Below, one piece after another: positions 7,601-15,729 of a stretch of DNA of 64,000 nt (position 1 is the first letter of the stretch; every line of letters begins with the position of its first letter). The stretch lies in assembly GCA_020848695.1 (NCBI GenBank), contig JADLHT010000044.1, positions 60,514 through 124,513 on the forward strand, in the 5' to 3' direction. The notes below the pieces were generated by a model. That model was not told where the DNA came from, made no database searches, and saw only the letters and a list, made by a program, of their open reading frames with translations. The DNA comes from Saprospiraceae bacterium. GTDB taxonomy: Bacteria > Bacteroidota > Bacteroidia > Chitinophagales > Saprospiraceae. A program made the translations under genes and the position numbers.

Positions 7601-8728
7601 TTATAATTGAATTGCTTGTCCATCAACAATTTCGGAGTAACCTGTAGTTATTATAATATCTCCTTTTGATAAACCTTTTTCTACAACGATATTTCCGTCA
7701 TAGCTTGATCCTGTTTGGATAACTCGTTTTTTAGCTCTAAGCTGTCCATCAACATTTACTGCGACAAGAATATAGTCCTCTCCACTGACACTTCTTTGTA
7801 TATAATTGGAATTAACTGTAATTACATTGCTGTAGTTCGCGTCATTAATTTTTAGTTTTGCAGTTTGATTTGCTTTAAAACTATTTGAGCCTGGCAAGGG
7901 TGCTTCTATCAGAATTGTACGGCTTGAAGTATTAACGGATTGAGCTGTAAAGTTTAAAGTGGTTTCAATCTCCTTATCTATATCCGGAAAATACACTGTA
8001 ACCTTATCTCCTTTCTTAACTTTTCCAATATAAATATCACTCAGTTTTGCTTTAACCTTAAGTTTAGAATTATTTACTACTCTAATGCCATTAAAGCCTG
8101 GAGCAGCATTTTCACCAATTCTGACCTTTATTTCGTCAATAGTTCCATTCACTGGTGACTTAATATTGGTCATGTCTAGTTGAGAATGTAAGGTTGCTAA
8201 TTTCTTTTCAAGTTGATCTTTTTGATTTTTAGCCATTAGATACTGTGCTTCTGATCCAATGTTTTGTTCCCATAGAGATTTCTGCTTGTCATACATTGTA
8301 TGTGCTAAGGCAATGCTAGTTTTAAGTTCTTCAATTCCTTGATAAATAATATTGGCATCAAGCTTAGCAAGGGTCTGACCTGATCTAACATAATCTCCCT
8401 CTTTAACCAATATTTTCTTTACAACTCCTGGCATTTGAGGTGCTGCTAATACATTAAGTTCTGCATCAACCATTCCTTGTGCTTCAATAAAATGTTTGAA
8501 ATTTTGCAGGATCAAGGTATCTAAAGTAACTTTCTTTGATTTTATAACCCTTTGGTTTGTATCCGATTTCGAAATTATCAACTCCAAATCATTAATTCGT
8601 TCATTGGATTTTTTGACAAGTTCTTTAAGAGCTAGAATTTCATCCTGTGGGGACTGCTGTTTCTTGCTACAAGAAGCAGACAGACATAGTATTGGCAAGA
8701 TTAATAATATTGATCTAAGTAATGACAT
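7601..8728 (-). CDS. RND efflux adaptor (membrane fusion lipoprotein)
   Basis: This 375-aa periplasmic adaptor links the RND permease to an outer-membrane channel. The signal peptide ends in the lipobox LSASC (Cys about 20). A short coiled coil (residues 28-60) precedes the lipoyl/barrel-sandwich domain (PQMPGVVKKILVKEGDYVRSGQTLAKLD). An alpha-hairpin around residues 135-190 follows, then SPVNGTIDEIKVRIGENAAPG and the beta-barrel and membrane-proximal domains ending GLSKGDIIITTG. It is the first gene of a four-gene operon with the permease, a barnase-type ribonuclease and barstar. Confidence 0.92.
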   Translation of the reverse strand: MSLLRSILLILPILCLSASCSKKQQSPQDEILALKELVKKSNERINDLELIISKSDTNQRVIKSKKVTLDTLILQNFKHFIEAQGMVDAELNVLAAPQMPGVVKKILVKEGDYVRSGQTLAKLDANIIYQGIEELKTSIALAHTMYDKQKSLWEQNIGSEAQYLMAKNQKDQLEKKLATLHSQLDMTNIKSPVNGTIDEIKVRIGENAAPGFNGIRVVNNSKLKVKAKLSDIYIGKVKKGDKVTVYFPDIDKEIETTLNFTAQSVNTSSRTILIEAPLPGSNSFKANQTAKLKINDANYSNVITVNSNYIQRSVSGEDYILVAVNVDGQLRAKKRVIQTGSSYDGNIVVEKGLSKGDIIITTGYSEIVDGQAIQL

Positions 8729-8837
8729 AATAATTTGTAGGTATTAGCTTCGAAAGCAACAATAAAATTTTTAATAGGTTGAAATAAGTATTTAACTACA
8801 GCGTAGCGTTCACATTTTATTAATAAAAAAATAAAAC

Positions 8838-11444
8838 CTAATGGTTTTCTCTTAATTTTGTCTGAAGTTCATGGATTTTTAGAAGTGCTTCTATTGGACT
8901 TAGGCTTTGAGTATCAATGGACAAAATTTCTAATGTAATAAAACTATCTCTTGAGTCAACTTCTTCCTGAGGTATGGAATCAATCTGCAATTGAATACGA
9001 TTGTCCCTTTGAGCTTCTAGAAATTTTAATTTATGTTGTGCATTTTTAACAATTGAATCTGGCATTCCAGCCATTATTGCAACATGTATTCCAAAGGAAT
9101 GCTCACTACCGCCCCTCATTAATTTACGTAGAAAAACAACAGACTTATCTAATTCTTTGGTGGCAACATGAAAATTTTTTATTCGAACATGTTTCTTTTC
9201 GAGTTCGTTTAATTCATGATAGTGAGTAGCAAATAATGTTTTAGGTCTTTCATTTGCATTGTGTAAGTATTCGGCTATTGACCAGGCAATTGAAATTCCA
9301 TCATAGGTACTCGTTCCTCTTCCAATTTCATCCAATAGTATTAATGACCTTGCAGATAAGTTATTAAGAATTGATGCAGTTTCGTTCATTTCAACCATAA
9401 ATGTTGATTCGCCGGAAGAAATATTATCACTGGCTCCAACACGTGTATAGATTCGATCTAAATATCCAATGGATGCGCCTTCAGCAGGTACAAAGGAACC
9501 TATTTGCGACATTAGACAGATTATAGCGGTCTGCCGTAATATTGCAGACTTTCCACTCATATTGGGTCCTGTAATCATTAAGATTTGCTGATTTTCAATG
9601 TTAAGCTCAACATCATTTGGAATATATGGATCAGAGACAGGAAGCTGAGTTTCAATAACGGGATGTCTCCCATTTTTTATGCTTAAATTATAGGATTCAT
9701 CTACTTCTGGTTTGCTGTAATTATATATTTTGGCAGCATTGGCAAGACTTACCAGACAATCTATTCTTGATAGGTTTTGAGCATTATTTTGCAATGAAGT
9801 TAAGTATTCCTGGATATCCAGAACAAAGCTTTTATACAACTCTTCTTCGAGAATAATTAACCTTTCTTCTGCTCCAAGAATCTTAGATTCAAGATTCTTC
9901 AACTCTTCAGTTACGAATCGCTCGCCGGTTGACATAGTTTGCTTCCGAATCCAATGAGAAGGAACCAGGTCAGAATTTTTATATTTGTTGGTTACTTCTA
10001 AAAAATATCCAAAAACTGAATTAAATCCAATTTTTAAATTTGGTATTCCTGTTTTTAATACTTCCTCTTTCTGAATTTCAATGAGCAAATCTTTACTATG
10101 GTTAAGGATATATTTTAATTCGTCTATTTCATTGTGAAATCCATTTTTGAATATTCCCCCTTTATTGATTGCATTAGGTGGGGTATCATCAATTTCATTG
10201 TATATTCTCTTAATGAGTTCTTCACAAGGATTAAGAACATCGCAAAGATTCAATAAATACGAAGAATCAGATAAATTCAGAAGTATTTTAATATCTTTTA
10301 TTCTTTCAAGAGCTTTTCCAAGCTGTTTTATTTCTCTAGGATTTACTCTTAGTAAGGGTATTTTTGAAACGAGTCTTTCAAGGTCGCCAATAATCTTTAA
10401 ATGTTCTGAAAGCTCCTGAATAATATGCGAATTTTGATAGAAATATTCAACAGCATTTTGTCTTTGTTGAATTTTTGTGATCGAAATCAAGGGCATGAGA
10501 ATCCACTTTCTTAACAACCTGGACCCCATCGGAGTGTTACAAAAATCAAGAACATTAAGTAAAGACTTGCCATCAGGATGAATCGAATCGATCAATTCTA
10601 AATTTCGAATAGTGAAACGGTCCATCCATAAAAATTCTTCATTAGTTAGTCTGGATATTTGGTTCAGATGATTGGAATTATAATTTTCAGTGCTTTCGAG
10701 ATAGTACAAAATTGAACCTGCAGCAATTAAGCCACACTTATAATCCTGAACGCCAAACCCTTTTAGGTTAAGTACGTTAAAATGGCCTAGCAACTTTTTA
10801 TTGGTATAGGTTTCGGTATAAATCCAATCTTCTAAATAATAGGTATAATATTGCTCGCCAAAAAGTTCATTAAACTGATTCTTGCGTGATCTAGGTAGAA
10901 GAATTTCTGAGGGAGACAAACTTTGCAATACCTTATTTATATATTCAAATGTTCCTTCAGTAACATAAAATTCGCACGTTGACACATCTGCCAACGAGAT
11001 ACCTATTAAGTTATTCTCACTGAAAAAAACAGAGGCAAGAAAATTATTTTTTTTATGATCCAATAAATGTGAATCCAAGGTCAAGCCTGGAGTAATTACA
11101 TCTGTAATTCCTCTTTTGACTACCTTTTTACCCTTCATTGGTTTTTCTAATTGTTCACAAATTGCAACTCTGTAACCGGCTCTTACTAATTTTGGTAAAT
11201 ATGCGTCAACGGAATGATGCGGGAAGCCGGCTAATTCAATATTGTTGCCTCCATTGTTTCGGCTAGTCAATGTAATTCCAAGTACATTAGAGGTTTTTAT
11301 AGCATCCTCTCCAAACGTTTCATAGAAATCCCCAACACGATAAAGCAATATAGCATCCGGGTGCTTTGCCTTCATCTCATAATATTGTTCCATTAAAGGC
11401 GTAAGTGACTTTACTTCAAACAATAGATTTGGGCCTGACACCAT
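8838..11444 (-). CDS. mutS: DNA mismatch repair protein MutS
   Basis: This is an 868-aa MutS1. The mismatch-binding domain contains RVGDFYETFGEDA (the Phe-x-Glu that wedges at mismatches). The connector, lever and clamp domains follow. The ATPase has Walker A GPNMSGKSAILRQ near residue 625, then SSGESTFMVEMNETASIL and LLDEIGRGTSTYDG. Length and domain order are normal. The start at 11444 is supported by a -7 box TACCTTTG 11 nt upstream, implying a very short leader. Its N-terminus has a few extra residues (MVSGPNLLFEVKS) before the conserved TPLMEQYYEMKAKHPDA. Confidence 0.97.
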   Translation of the reverse strand: MVSGPNLLFEVKSLTPLMEQYYEMKAKHPDAILLYRVGDFYETFGEDAIKTSNVLGITLTSRNNGGNNIELAGFPHHSVDAYLPKLVRAGYRVAICEQLEKPMKGKKVVKRGITDVITPGLTLDSHLLDHKKNNFLASVFFSENNLIGISLADVSTCEFYVTEGTFEYINKVLQSLSPSEILLPRSRKNQFNELFGEQYYTYYLEDWIYTETYTNKKLLGHFNVLNLKGFGVQDYKCGLIAAGSILYYLESTENYNSNHLNQISRLTNEEFLWMDRFTIRNLELIDSIHPDGKSLLNVLDFCNTPMGSRLLRKWILMPLISITKIQQRQNAVEYFYQNSHIIQELSEHLKIIGDLERLVSKIPLLRVNPREIKQLGKALERIKDIKILLNLSDSSYLLNLCDVLNPCEELIKRIYNEIDDTPPNAINKGGIFKNGFHNEIDELKYILNHSKDLLIEIQKEEVLKTGIPNLKIGFNSVFGYFLEVTNKYKNSDLVPSHWIRKQTMSTGERFVTEELKNLESKILGAEERLIILEEELYKSFVLDIQEYLTSLQNNAQNLSRIDCLVSLANAAKIYNYSKPEVDESYNLSIKNGRHPVIETQLPVSDPYIPNDVELNIENQQILMITGPNMSGKSAILRQTAIICLMSQIGSFVPAEGASIGYLDRIYTRVGASDNISSGESTFMVEMNETASILNNLSARSLILLDEIGRGTSTYDGISIAWSIAEYLHNANERPKTLFATHYHELNELEKKHVRIKNFHVATKELDKSVVFLRKLMRGGSEHSFGIHVAIMAGMPDSIVKNAQHKLKFLEAQRDNRIQLQIDSIPQEEVDSRDSFITLEILSIDTQSLSPIEALLKIHELQTKLRENH

Positions 11445-11455
11445 CTTGGTTTTCG

Positions 11456-11463
11456 CAAAGGTA
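11456..11463 (-). promoter_or_regulatory. -7 box (TACCTTTG) of mutS
   Basis: TACCTTTG on the minus strand matches TAnnTTTG, with its last G 12 nt before the first base of the mutS start. If transcription starts about 4 nt after the box, the leader is only about 8 nt. Confidence 0.55.
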
Positions 11464-11578
11464 GAAACATCTTCCTGTTTTTCTTACTCATTTTAAGCTT
11501 TTTAGTATTGCACTAAAAGATTTAGTTTAATAAATAAAATTAAATTTCTTTTTTGGAAATATTTATTGACTTTTATAA

Positions 11579-11586
11579 TAAATTTG
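11579..11586 (+). promoter_or_regulatory. -7 box (TAAATTTG) of the TerB-like gene
   Basis: TAAATTTG matches TAnnTTTG and lies 17 nt upstream of the ATG at 11604. A TTTTG at 11551-11555 could be the -33 element, but the 23-nt spacing is slightly long. Confidence 0.5.
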
Positions 11587-11603
11587 AGACTTAAACTTTT
11601 GCC

Positions 11604-12089
11604 ATGTCAAATGTATATTTATCTTTAAGTAATGAAGAATATCAACAAATCATTGATGCGGTTCCTCTGATCGCAATTCTTGTTGGTGGTTCAGATGGTA
11701 ATTTTGACCAACACGAGAAAGAATGGGCGAAAAAAATTGTTCATATAAGAACATTTGCACATGATATAGATCTAAAACCAATATATCAGGAACTTGAGCC
11801 TGTATTTGAAAAGAAATTGTCAGAATTCATTCGGACCCTGCCTGATAATTCATCAGCCAGAAACAAAATTATCAGTTCCAAACTTTCTGGACTAAACGTA
11901 ATATTGCCTAAACTTAAGATTAAAATTGCTTCCAGAATTTATGAAGGTTACATAGATTTTGCAGAGCAAGTAGCAAAGGCTAGTGGTGGATTTCTAAGGA
12001 TGTTGGCTGTTTCTGAGGAAGAAAATGAATGGATAGGCTTGCCTATGCTAGATCCGATTTTTAATGTAGATGAAGATGAAGAAGAATAA
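11604..12089 (+). CDS. TerB-like helical protein, function unknown
   Basis: This is a 161-aa, apparently soluble, helical protein. The N-terminal VGGSDGNFDQHEKEWAKKI matches the acidic metal-binding pattern of TerB/DUF533-type domains (AxADGxxxxxE). A C-terminal segment KASGGFLRMLAVSEEENEW looks conserved, and the tail is strongly acidic (DEDEEE). TerB-like domains bind divalent cations and are often linked to membrane or stress functions, but nothing here fixes a role. It is a single-gene unit with its own promoter box. The family assignment is tentative. Confidence 0.6.
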   Translation: MSNVYLSLSNEEYQQIIDAVPLIAILVGGSDGNFDQHEKEWAKKIVHIRTFAHDIDLKPIYQELEPVFEKKLSEFIRTLPDNSSARNKIISSKLSGLNVILPKLKIKIASRIYEGYIDFAEQVAKASGGFLRMLAVSEEENEWIGLPMLDPIFNVDEDEEE

Positions 12090-12150
12090 TCGGATAATTG
12101 ATTTGTGGTTAATAAATTTTTTAAATGAATATTCAAATTAAACTTTATTC

Positions 12151-13206
12151 TTAACGGAGTCCTATTCCAAATTTAAAATAATTAAAAGACTTATCTGAAT
12201 TGGAATTAAGAATACTATTCAGAGAATGTTCAGCAAATATGAAAAACCTTTTAGTTCCAATCTGATAATTCATTCCAATTAAATTCTTATTCATTCCTAA
12301 ATTTTGTTTGATCGTTGTTTTTGAAGAGATTTCACCATCATCTACTTTGTATATCTGTTTTTGAGTTAGCAAAATATTATAAAAACCATTGACCTGAATA
12401 TCCCAATTTTTGAAAAATTTAAAGTTCAAACCTAAAGGGATTCGTAAGTAGTTCATTTTTAATTTTATGGATTTGAATTTACCGCTTATGGGTACAGCAT
12501 CACTGAAAACGGGTTTGTCATTAATCAAATTAAGGGCTTTAAAATCTTTGGTCTGCTTAAGGCTTAGAAAGTCTAATGAAATTCCATATACCAATCCTAA
12601 TTTACTTTTTTGCCCACCTAATCGGGTTTTAAAATTTACAATTCCCCAGTTTTGACAATAGAAATTATTGAATAATGGATATGAGGGACTAAGATTGCCA
12701 TTTAGGTAATTGCCTGAAGTAAATCCAAAAGATAAGCTCATTCCAAATTTGGTACGTTTCTCTGAGCCAGAAACGATTGCGCTTGCAATTTTAGCAGACA
12801 ATGGCATTTTAATATCCGGTGAATGATCTTCAGTCGAAATGTCATTATACATACTGTCATTTGGATGATTAAATTGATGATAAGATGAATCTGTTTGACT
12901 ATTCTGAAAATCAGAAATATCGCCCTCAGTCATTCCAGCAGATAATACTGAATCTACAAGAGAATAAGTTGCGCCTAAGCTATAACCTACGATGTTAGAT
13001 AATTCTGAAGCAATTCTGTTAGTTGCGATTTGAAATTCCGTATCGGTTATTTTTTTATCTAAATAAATATTTTGAAAGTACTCAAGACTATCATACCAAT
13101 AACGGATCAGTTTATTGTTTTCGATTAGGTATTCAGATGTTCCCTGACTTCTTACTGAACAAAAGCTAAAAGTCAGGATAAGTAGGAGAATTTGTTTGAT
13201 TTTCAT
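12151..13206 (-). CDS. Outer-membrane beta-barrel protein, unknown function
   Basis: This 351-aa exported protein has a signal peptide (MKIKQILLLILTFSFCSVRSQ). After a helical, acidic region (residues 25-130) comes a C-terminal region of alternating amphipathic strands (for example KFGMSLSFGFTSGNYLN and NWDIQVNGFYNILL), ending in ...FNYFKFGIGLR. That ending, with its aromatic and glycine-rich last strand, is typical of Bacteroidota PorT-type or OMP_b-brl_2 barrels of about 8 strands. It is divergent from thyA, and both promoters carry the same TACATTTG box. No specific function can be assigned. Confidence 0.7.
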   Translation of the reverse strand: MKIKQILLLILTFSFCSVRSQGTSEYLIENNKLIRYWYDSLEYFQNIYLDKKITDTEFQIATNRIASELSNIVGYSLGATYSLVDSVLSAGMTEGDISDFQNSQTDSSYHQFNHPNDSMYNDISTEDHSPDIKMPLSAKIASAIVSGSEKRTKFGMSLSFGFTSGNYLNGNLSPSYPLFNNFYCQNWGIVNFKTRLGGQKSKLGLVYGISLDFLSLKQTKDFKALNLINDKPVFSDAVPISGKFKSIKLKMNYLRIPLGLNFKFFKNWDIQVNGFYNILLTQKQIYKVDDGEISSKTTIKQNLGMNKNLIGMNYQIGTKRFFIFAEHSLNSILNSNSDKSFNYFKFGIGLR

Positions 13207-13221
13207 TTTGAATTATAGAAA

Positions 13222-13229
13222 CAAATGTA
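13222..13229 (-). promoter_or_regulatory. -7 box (TACATTTG) of the beta-barrel gene
   Basis: TACATTTG on the minus strand lies 15 nt upstream of the start at 13206. It is identical to the box of the divergent thyA promoter 65 bp away. Confidence 0.5.
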
Positions 13230-13293
13230 AATGGATTTAGTCCGCTAAAGTAATAAATCTATTTTTTATATTAGAATATTTGTAATATGTATT

Positions 13294-13301
13294 TACATTT
13301 G
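13294..13301 (+). promoter_or_regulatory. -7 box (TACATTTG) of thyA
   Basis: TACATTTG matches TAnnTTTG and overlaps the GTG that the ORF track uses as start (13301). The functional start must therefore be the ATG at 13313, with a leader of about 8 nt. Confidence 0.55.
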
Positions 13302-13312
13302 TGCTGTATAAA

Positions 13313-14107
13313 ATGAAAGCCTATCTTGATTTATTACAACATGTGTATGATAATGGTGTGCTAAAATCTGACCGAACAGGGGTTGGTACCAAATCTGTGT
13401 TTGGTTATCAATTTAGACATAAGCTCACAGATGGTTTTCCGCTTTTAACTACAAAAAAGCTTCATACAAAATCTATTATTCACGAATTGCTTTGGTTTAT
13501 TAAAGGCGATACGAATATACAATATCTTAAAGATCATGGCGTGAGTATTTGGGATGAATGGGCGGATTCTAATGGCGACCTTGGTCCCGTTTATGGCAAA
13601 CAATGGAGATCGTGGTCAAGTCCCAGAGGAGAAACCATTGACCAACTTTTACAATTAATACAACAAATAAAATCCCATCCTGACTCAAGACGATTAATTA
13701 TTTCTGCTTGGAATGTTGCCGATTTACCTAAAATGGCCTTAAGCCCATGTCATTGTTTATTCCAATTTTATGTTTTGAATGGTAAGCTTAGCTGTCAACT
13801 TTACCAAAGGAGCGCAGATGTGTTTTTAGGAGTACCCTTTAATATTGCTTCTTATGCACTCTTTACCCACATGATTGCACAGGTTTGTGGACTTGAAGTA
13901 GGTGATTTTGTACATACATTCGGTGATGTGCACTTGTATTTGAATCACGAGGAACAAGCGAAAGAGCAACTTAAAAGAACTCCATTAAGTTTAGCTAAAT
14001 TGTTGCTCAATCCGGAAATAAAGAACATCGAAGAATTTGGTTTTAATGATATTAATATTATTGATTATCAAGCACTTCCAACAATAAAAGCGCCAATAGC
14101 AATCTAA
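13313..14107 (+). CDS. thyA: Thymidylate synthase ThyA
   Basis: The enzyme converts dUMP to dTMP using methylene-tetrahydrofolate. From the ATG at 13313 the protein is 264 aa, exactly the length of the E. coli enzyme; the GTG at 13301 in the ORF track is rejected because it lies inside the promoter box. Visible motifs are [15 protein letters not shown] at the N-terminus, the catalytic Cys in [12 protein letters not shown], the dUMP-binding [18 protein letters not shown] and the HTFGDVHLY segment. No folA is adjacent, although the window encodes another folate enzyme (fhs). Confidence 0.97.
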   Translation: MKAYLDLLQHVYDNGVLKSDRTGVGTKSVFGYQFRHKLTDGFPLLTTKKLHTKSIIHELLWFIKGDTNIQYLKDHGVSIWDEWADSNGDLGPVYGKQWRSWSSPRGETIDQLLQLIQQIKSHPDSRRLIISAWNVADLPKMALSPCHCLFQFYVLNGKLSCQLYQRSADVFLGVPFNIASYALFTHMIAQVCGLEVGDFVHTFGDVHLYLNHEEQAKEQLKRTPLSLAKLLLNPEIKNIEEFGFNDINIIDYQALPTIKAPIAI

Positions 14108-14222
14108 TTCATTTATATGTTTTTAACTTGTATACTTATTGATTGAATCCTAAATCTTAAAAAATGTTTAAAGTTTTTAATAAATACTATCTTCAAAATG
14201 AAGAGGTTTTCAGGATTACTTA

Positions 14223-14230
14223 TAATTTTG
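14223..14230 (+). promoter_or_regulatory. -7 box (TAATTTTG) of the act-cox operon
   Basis: TAATTTTG matches TAnnTTTG in the 192-bp gap before actA. It lies inside the ORF-track version of actA (start 14198) and 69 nt upstream of the ATG at 14300, so it supports the later start. No good -33 element was seen. Confidence 0.4.
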
Positions 14231-14299
14231 CGGCAACCAATTTGTCTTCTTTCAAATAAAACAAATCTAAATTTGTATTTCACTTTATATCAATTAGTT

Positions 14300-15709
14300 A
14301 TGTTAAGGATTCGCATAAACAGTTCGTTTTTGTTGATTCTGCTTACCGGCTTTATACTTCAGGCAGCCCCAAGCATTGAATCTGGAAAAACTCTTTTCAA
14401 AAATAATTGTGCCAGTTGTCATAACAAAAATATGAAAGATAAGCTTACTGGTCCGGCACTCGGAGGAGTTCAAGATCGTTGGGCAGCTTATCCTAAAGAA
14501 GATTTAGTCAAATGGATACAAAACTCTCAGAGTCTAATAGCTGCGGGACATCCTGAAGCAACTAAACTATGGGCTGAATGGAAGCCTACACAAATGCAAG
14601 CATTCCCTAGTTTAACCGATGAAAATGTTGAAAGTATTTTAATGTATATTGATTGTACTTTCAAGGGGACTTGTGGTGGAGCAAGTGTTGCCGTTGTTCC
14701 AGGTGCTAATGCCGCCGGTTCTAAAAATGAAGGAATTTCACCAATTTGGATATATGTAGCTTTTGGAATTCTACTAATGCTTGCACTTTTTCTGTGGAAT
14801 GTCATGTCAGACATGAGCTATACCAGAAAACTTGCACTAGGTGAGAAAAATGCGGTTAGACAAAGCATTTGGGACAAACTTTCAAGCAAAGGAGTGATCA
14901 GTCTAGTCCTATTTGGCTTGATATTATTTGGAGGGTATACTACAGTAAATAATGCTATTTCTTTAGGGCGACAACAAAATTATGCACCTGATCAACCCAT
15001 AAAATTTAGTCATGAAATTCATGCTGGAGTAAATAAGATAGATTGTAATTATTGTCATGATGGCGCAAGAAGATCAAAGCAATCCATAATTCCCGGGGCA
15101 TCTACATGTATGAACTGTCACACTGCAGTTAAAAAAGGTACACAGACAGGAACTTCTGAGATTACTAAAATATATACATCTATAGGATTTAATCCAATTA
15201 CGGGTAAGTATATCGAGAATTACGATCAACTCGAAGCTTCTGATATAGAGAAAATTTTTAAAAAATGGATTGAATTTAATTATAAGGAAGATAATGAGCT
15301 AAAAGAATTATCAAACGAAGCACAAACTATAGTTGATAATCAATGGAAGGATATTGTTTCAAGTATGACAGGCCCAAACAAGCCTAAAATACAGGGGCCT
15401 ATCGAATGGATTAGGATTCATAATTTACCGGATCATGTTTATTTTAATCACTCTCAACACGTTACAGTAGGAAAAATTGCTTGTCAAAAATGTCACGGAA
15501 ACGTTGAGGAAATGGCAACCGTTCGGCAATATGCACCATTATCTATGGGCTGGTGTATCAACTGTCATCGTCAGACTGATGTAAAATTTGCGGACAATAA
15601 GTATTATGATAGCTATAAGATTTATCATGATGAACTTAAAGCAGGAACCCGAACAAGCGTAAAAGTAGCCGATATTGGAGGTTTAGAATGTCAAAAATGT
15701 CATTATTGA
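14300..15709 (+). CDS. actA: Alternative complex III subunit ActA, multiheme cytochrome c
   Basis: ActA carries the heme chain of alternative complex III, the menaquinol:cytochrome c oxidoreductase. From ATG 14300 the protein is 469 aa with signal peptide MLRIRINSSFLLILLTGF; the extra residues from 14198 do not look like a signal peptide. There are six CxxCH motifs: CASCH (Cys37) in an N-terminal class I cytochrome c domain, then after a membrane helix (around residues 150-175) CNYCH, CMNCH, CQKCH, CINCH and CQKCH in the pentaheme domain. Characterised ActA is described as pentaheme, so the N-terminal heme domain is extra or lineage-specific. It is the first gene of the respiratory operon. 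Confidence 0.93.
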   Translation: MLRIRINSSFLLILLTGFILQAAPSIESGKTLFKNNCASCHNKNMKDKLTGPALGGVQDRWAAYPKEDLVKWIQNSQSLIAAGHPEATKLWAEWKPTQMQAFPSLTDENVESILMYIDCTFKGTCGGASVAVVPGANAAGSKNEGISPIWIYVAFGILLMLALFLWNVMSDMSYTRKLALGEKNAVRQSIWDKLSSKGVISLVLFGLILFGGYTTVNNAISLGRQQNYAPDQPIKFSHEIHAGVNKIDCNYCHDGARRSKQSIIPGASTCMNCHTAVKKGTQTGTSEITKIYTSIGFNPITGKYIENYDQLEASDIEKIFKKWIEFNYKEDNELKELSNEAQTIVDNQWKDIVSSMTGPNKPKIQGPIEWIRIHNLPDHVYFNHSQHVTVGKIACQKCHGNVEEMATVRQYAPLSMGWCINCHRQTDVKFADNKYYDSYKIYHDELKAGTRTSVKVADIGGLECQKCHY

Positions 15710-15729
15710 TTTTTTAATAGAAATAGAAA

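Noticed and set aside
13301-13312. GTG start of thyA in the ORF track
   Set aside because: It overlaps the TACATTTG box; ATG 13313 yields the standard 264-aa enzyme.
14198-14299. Upstream start of actA used by the ORF track
   Set aside because: The extra 34 residues contain no good signal peptide and the predicted -7 box (14223-14230) lies inside them; ATG 14300 gives a standard signal peptide.
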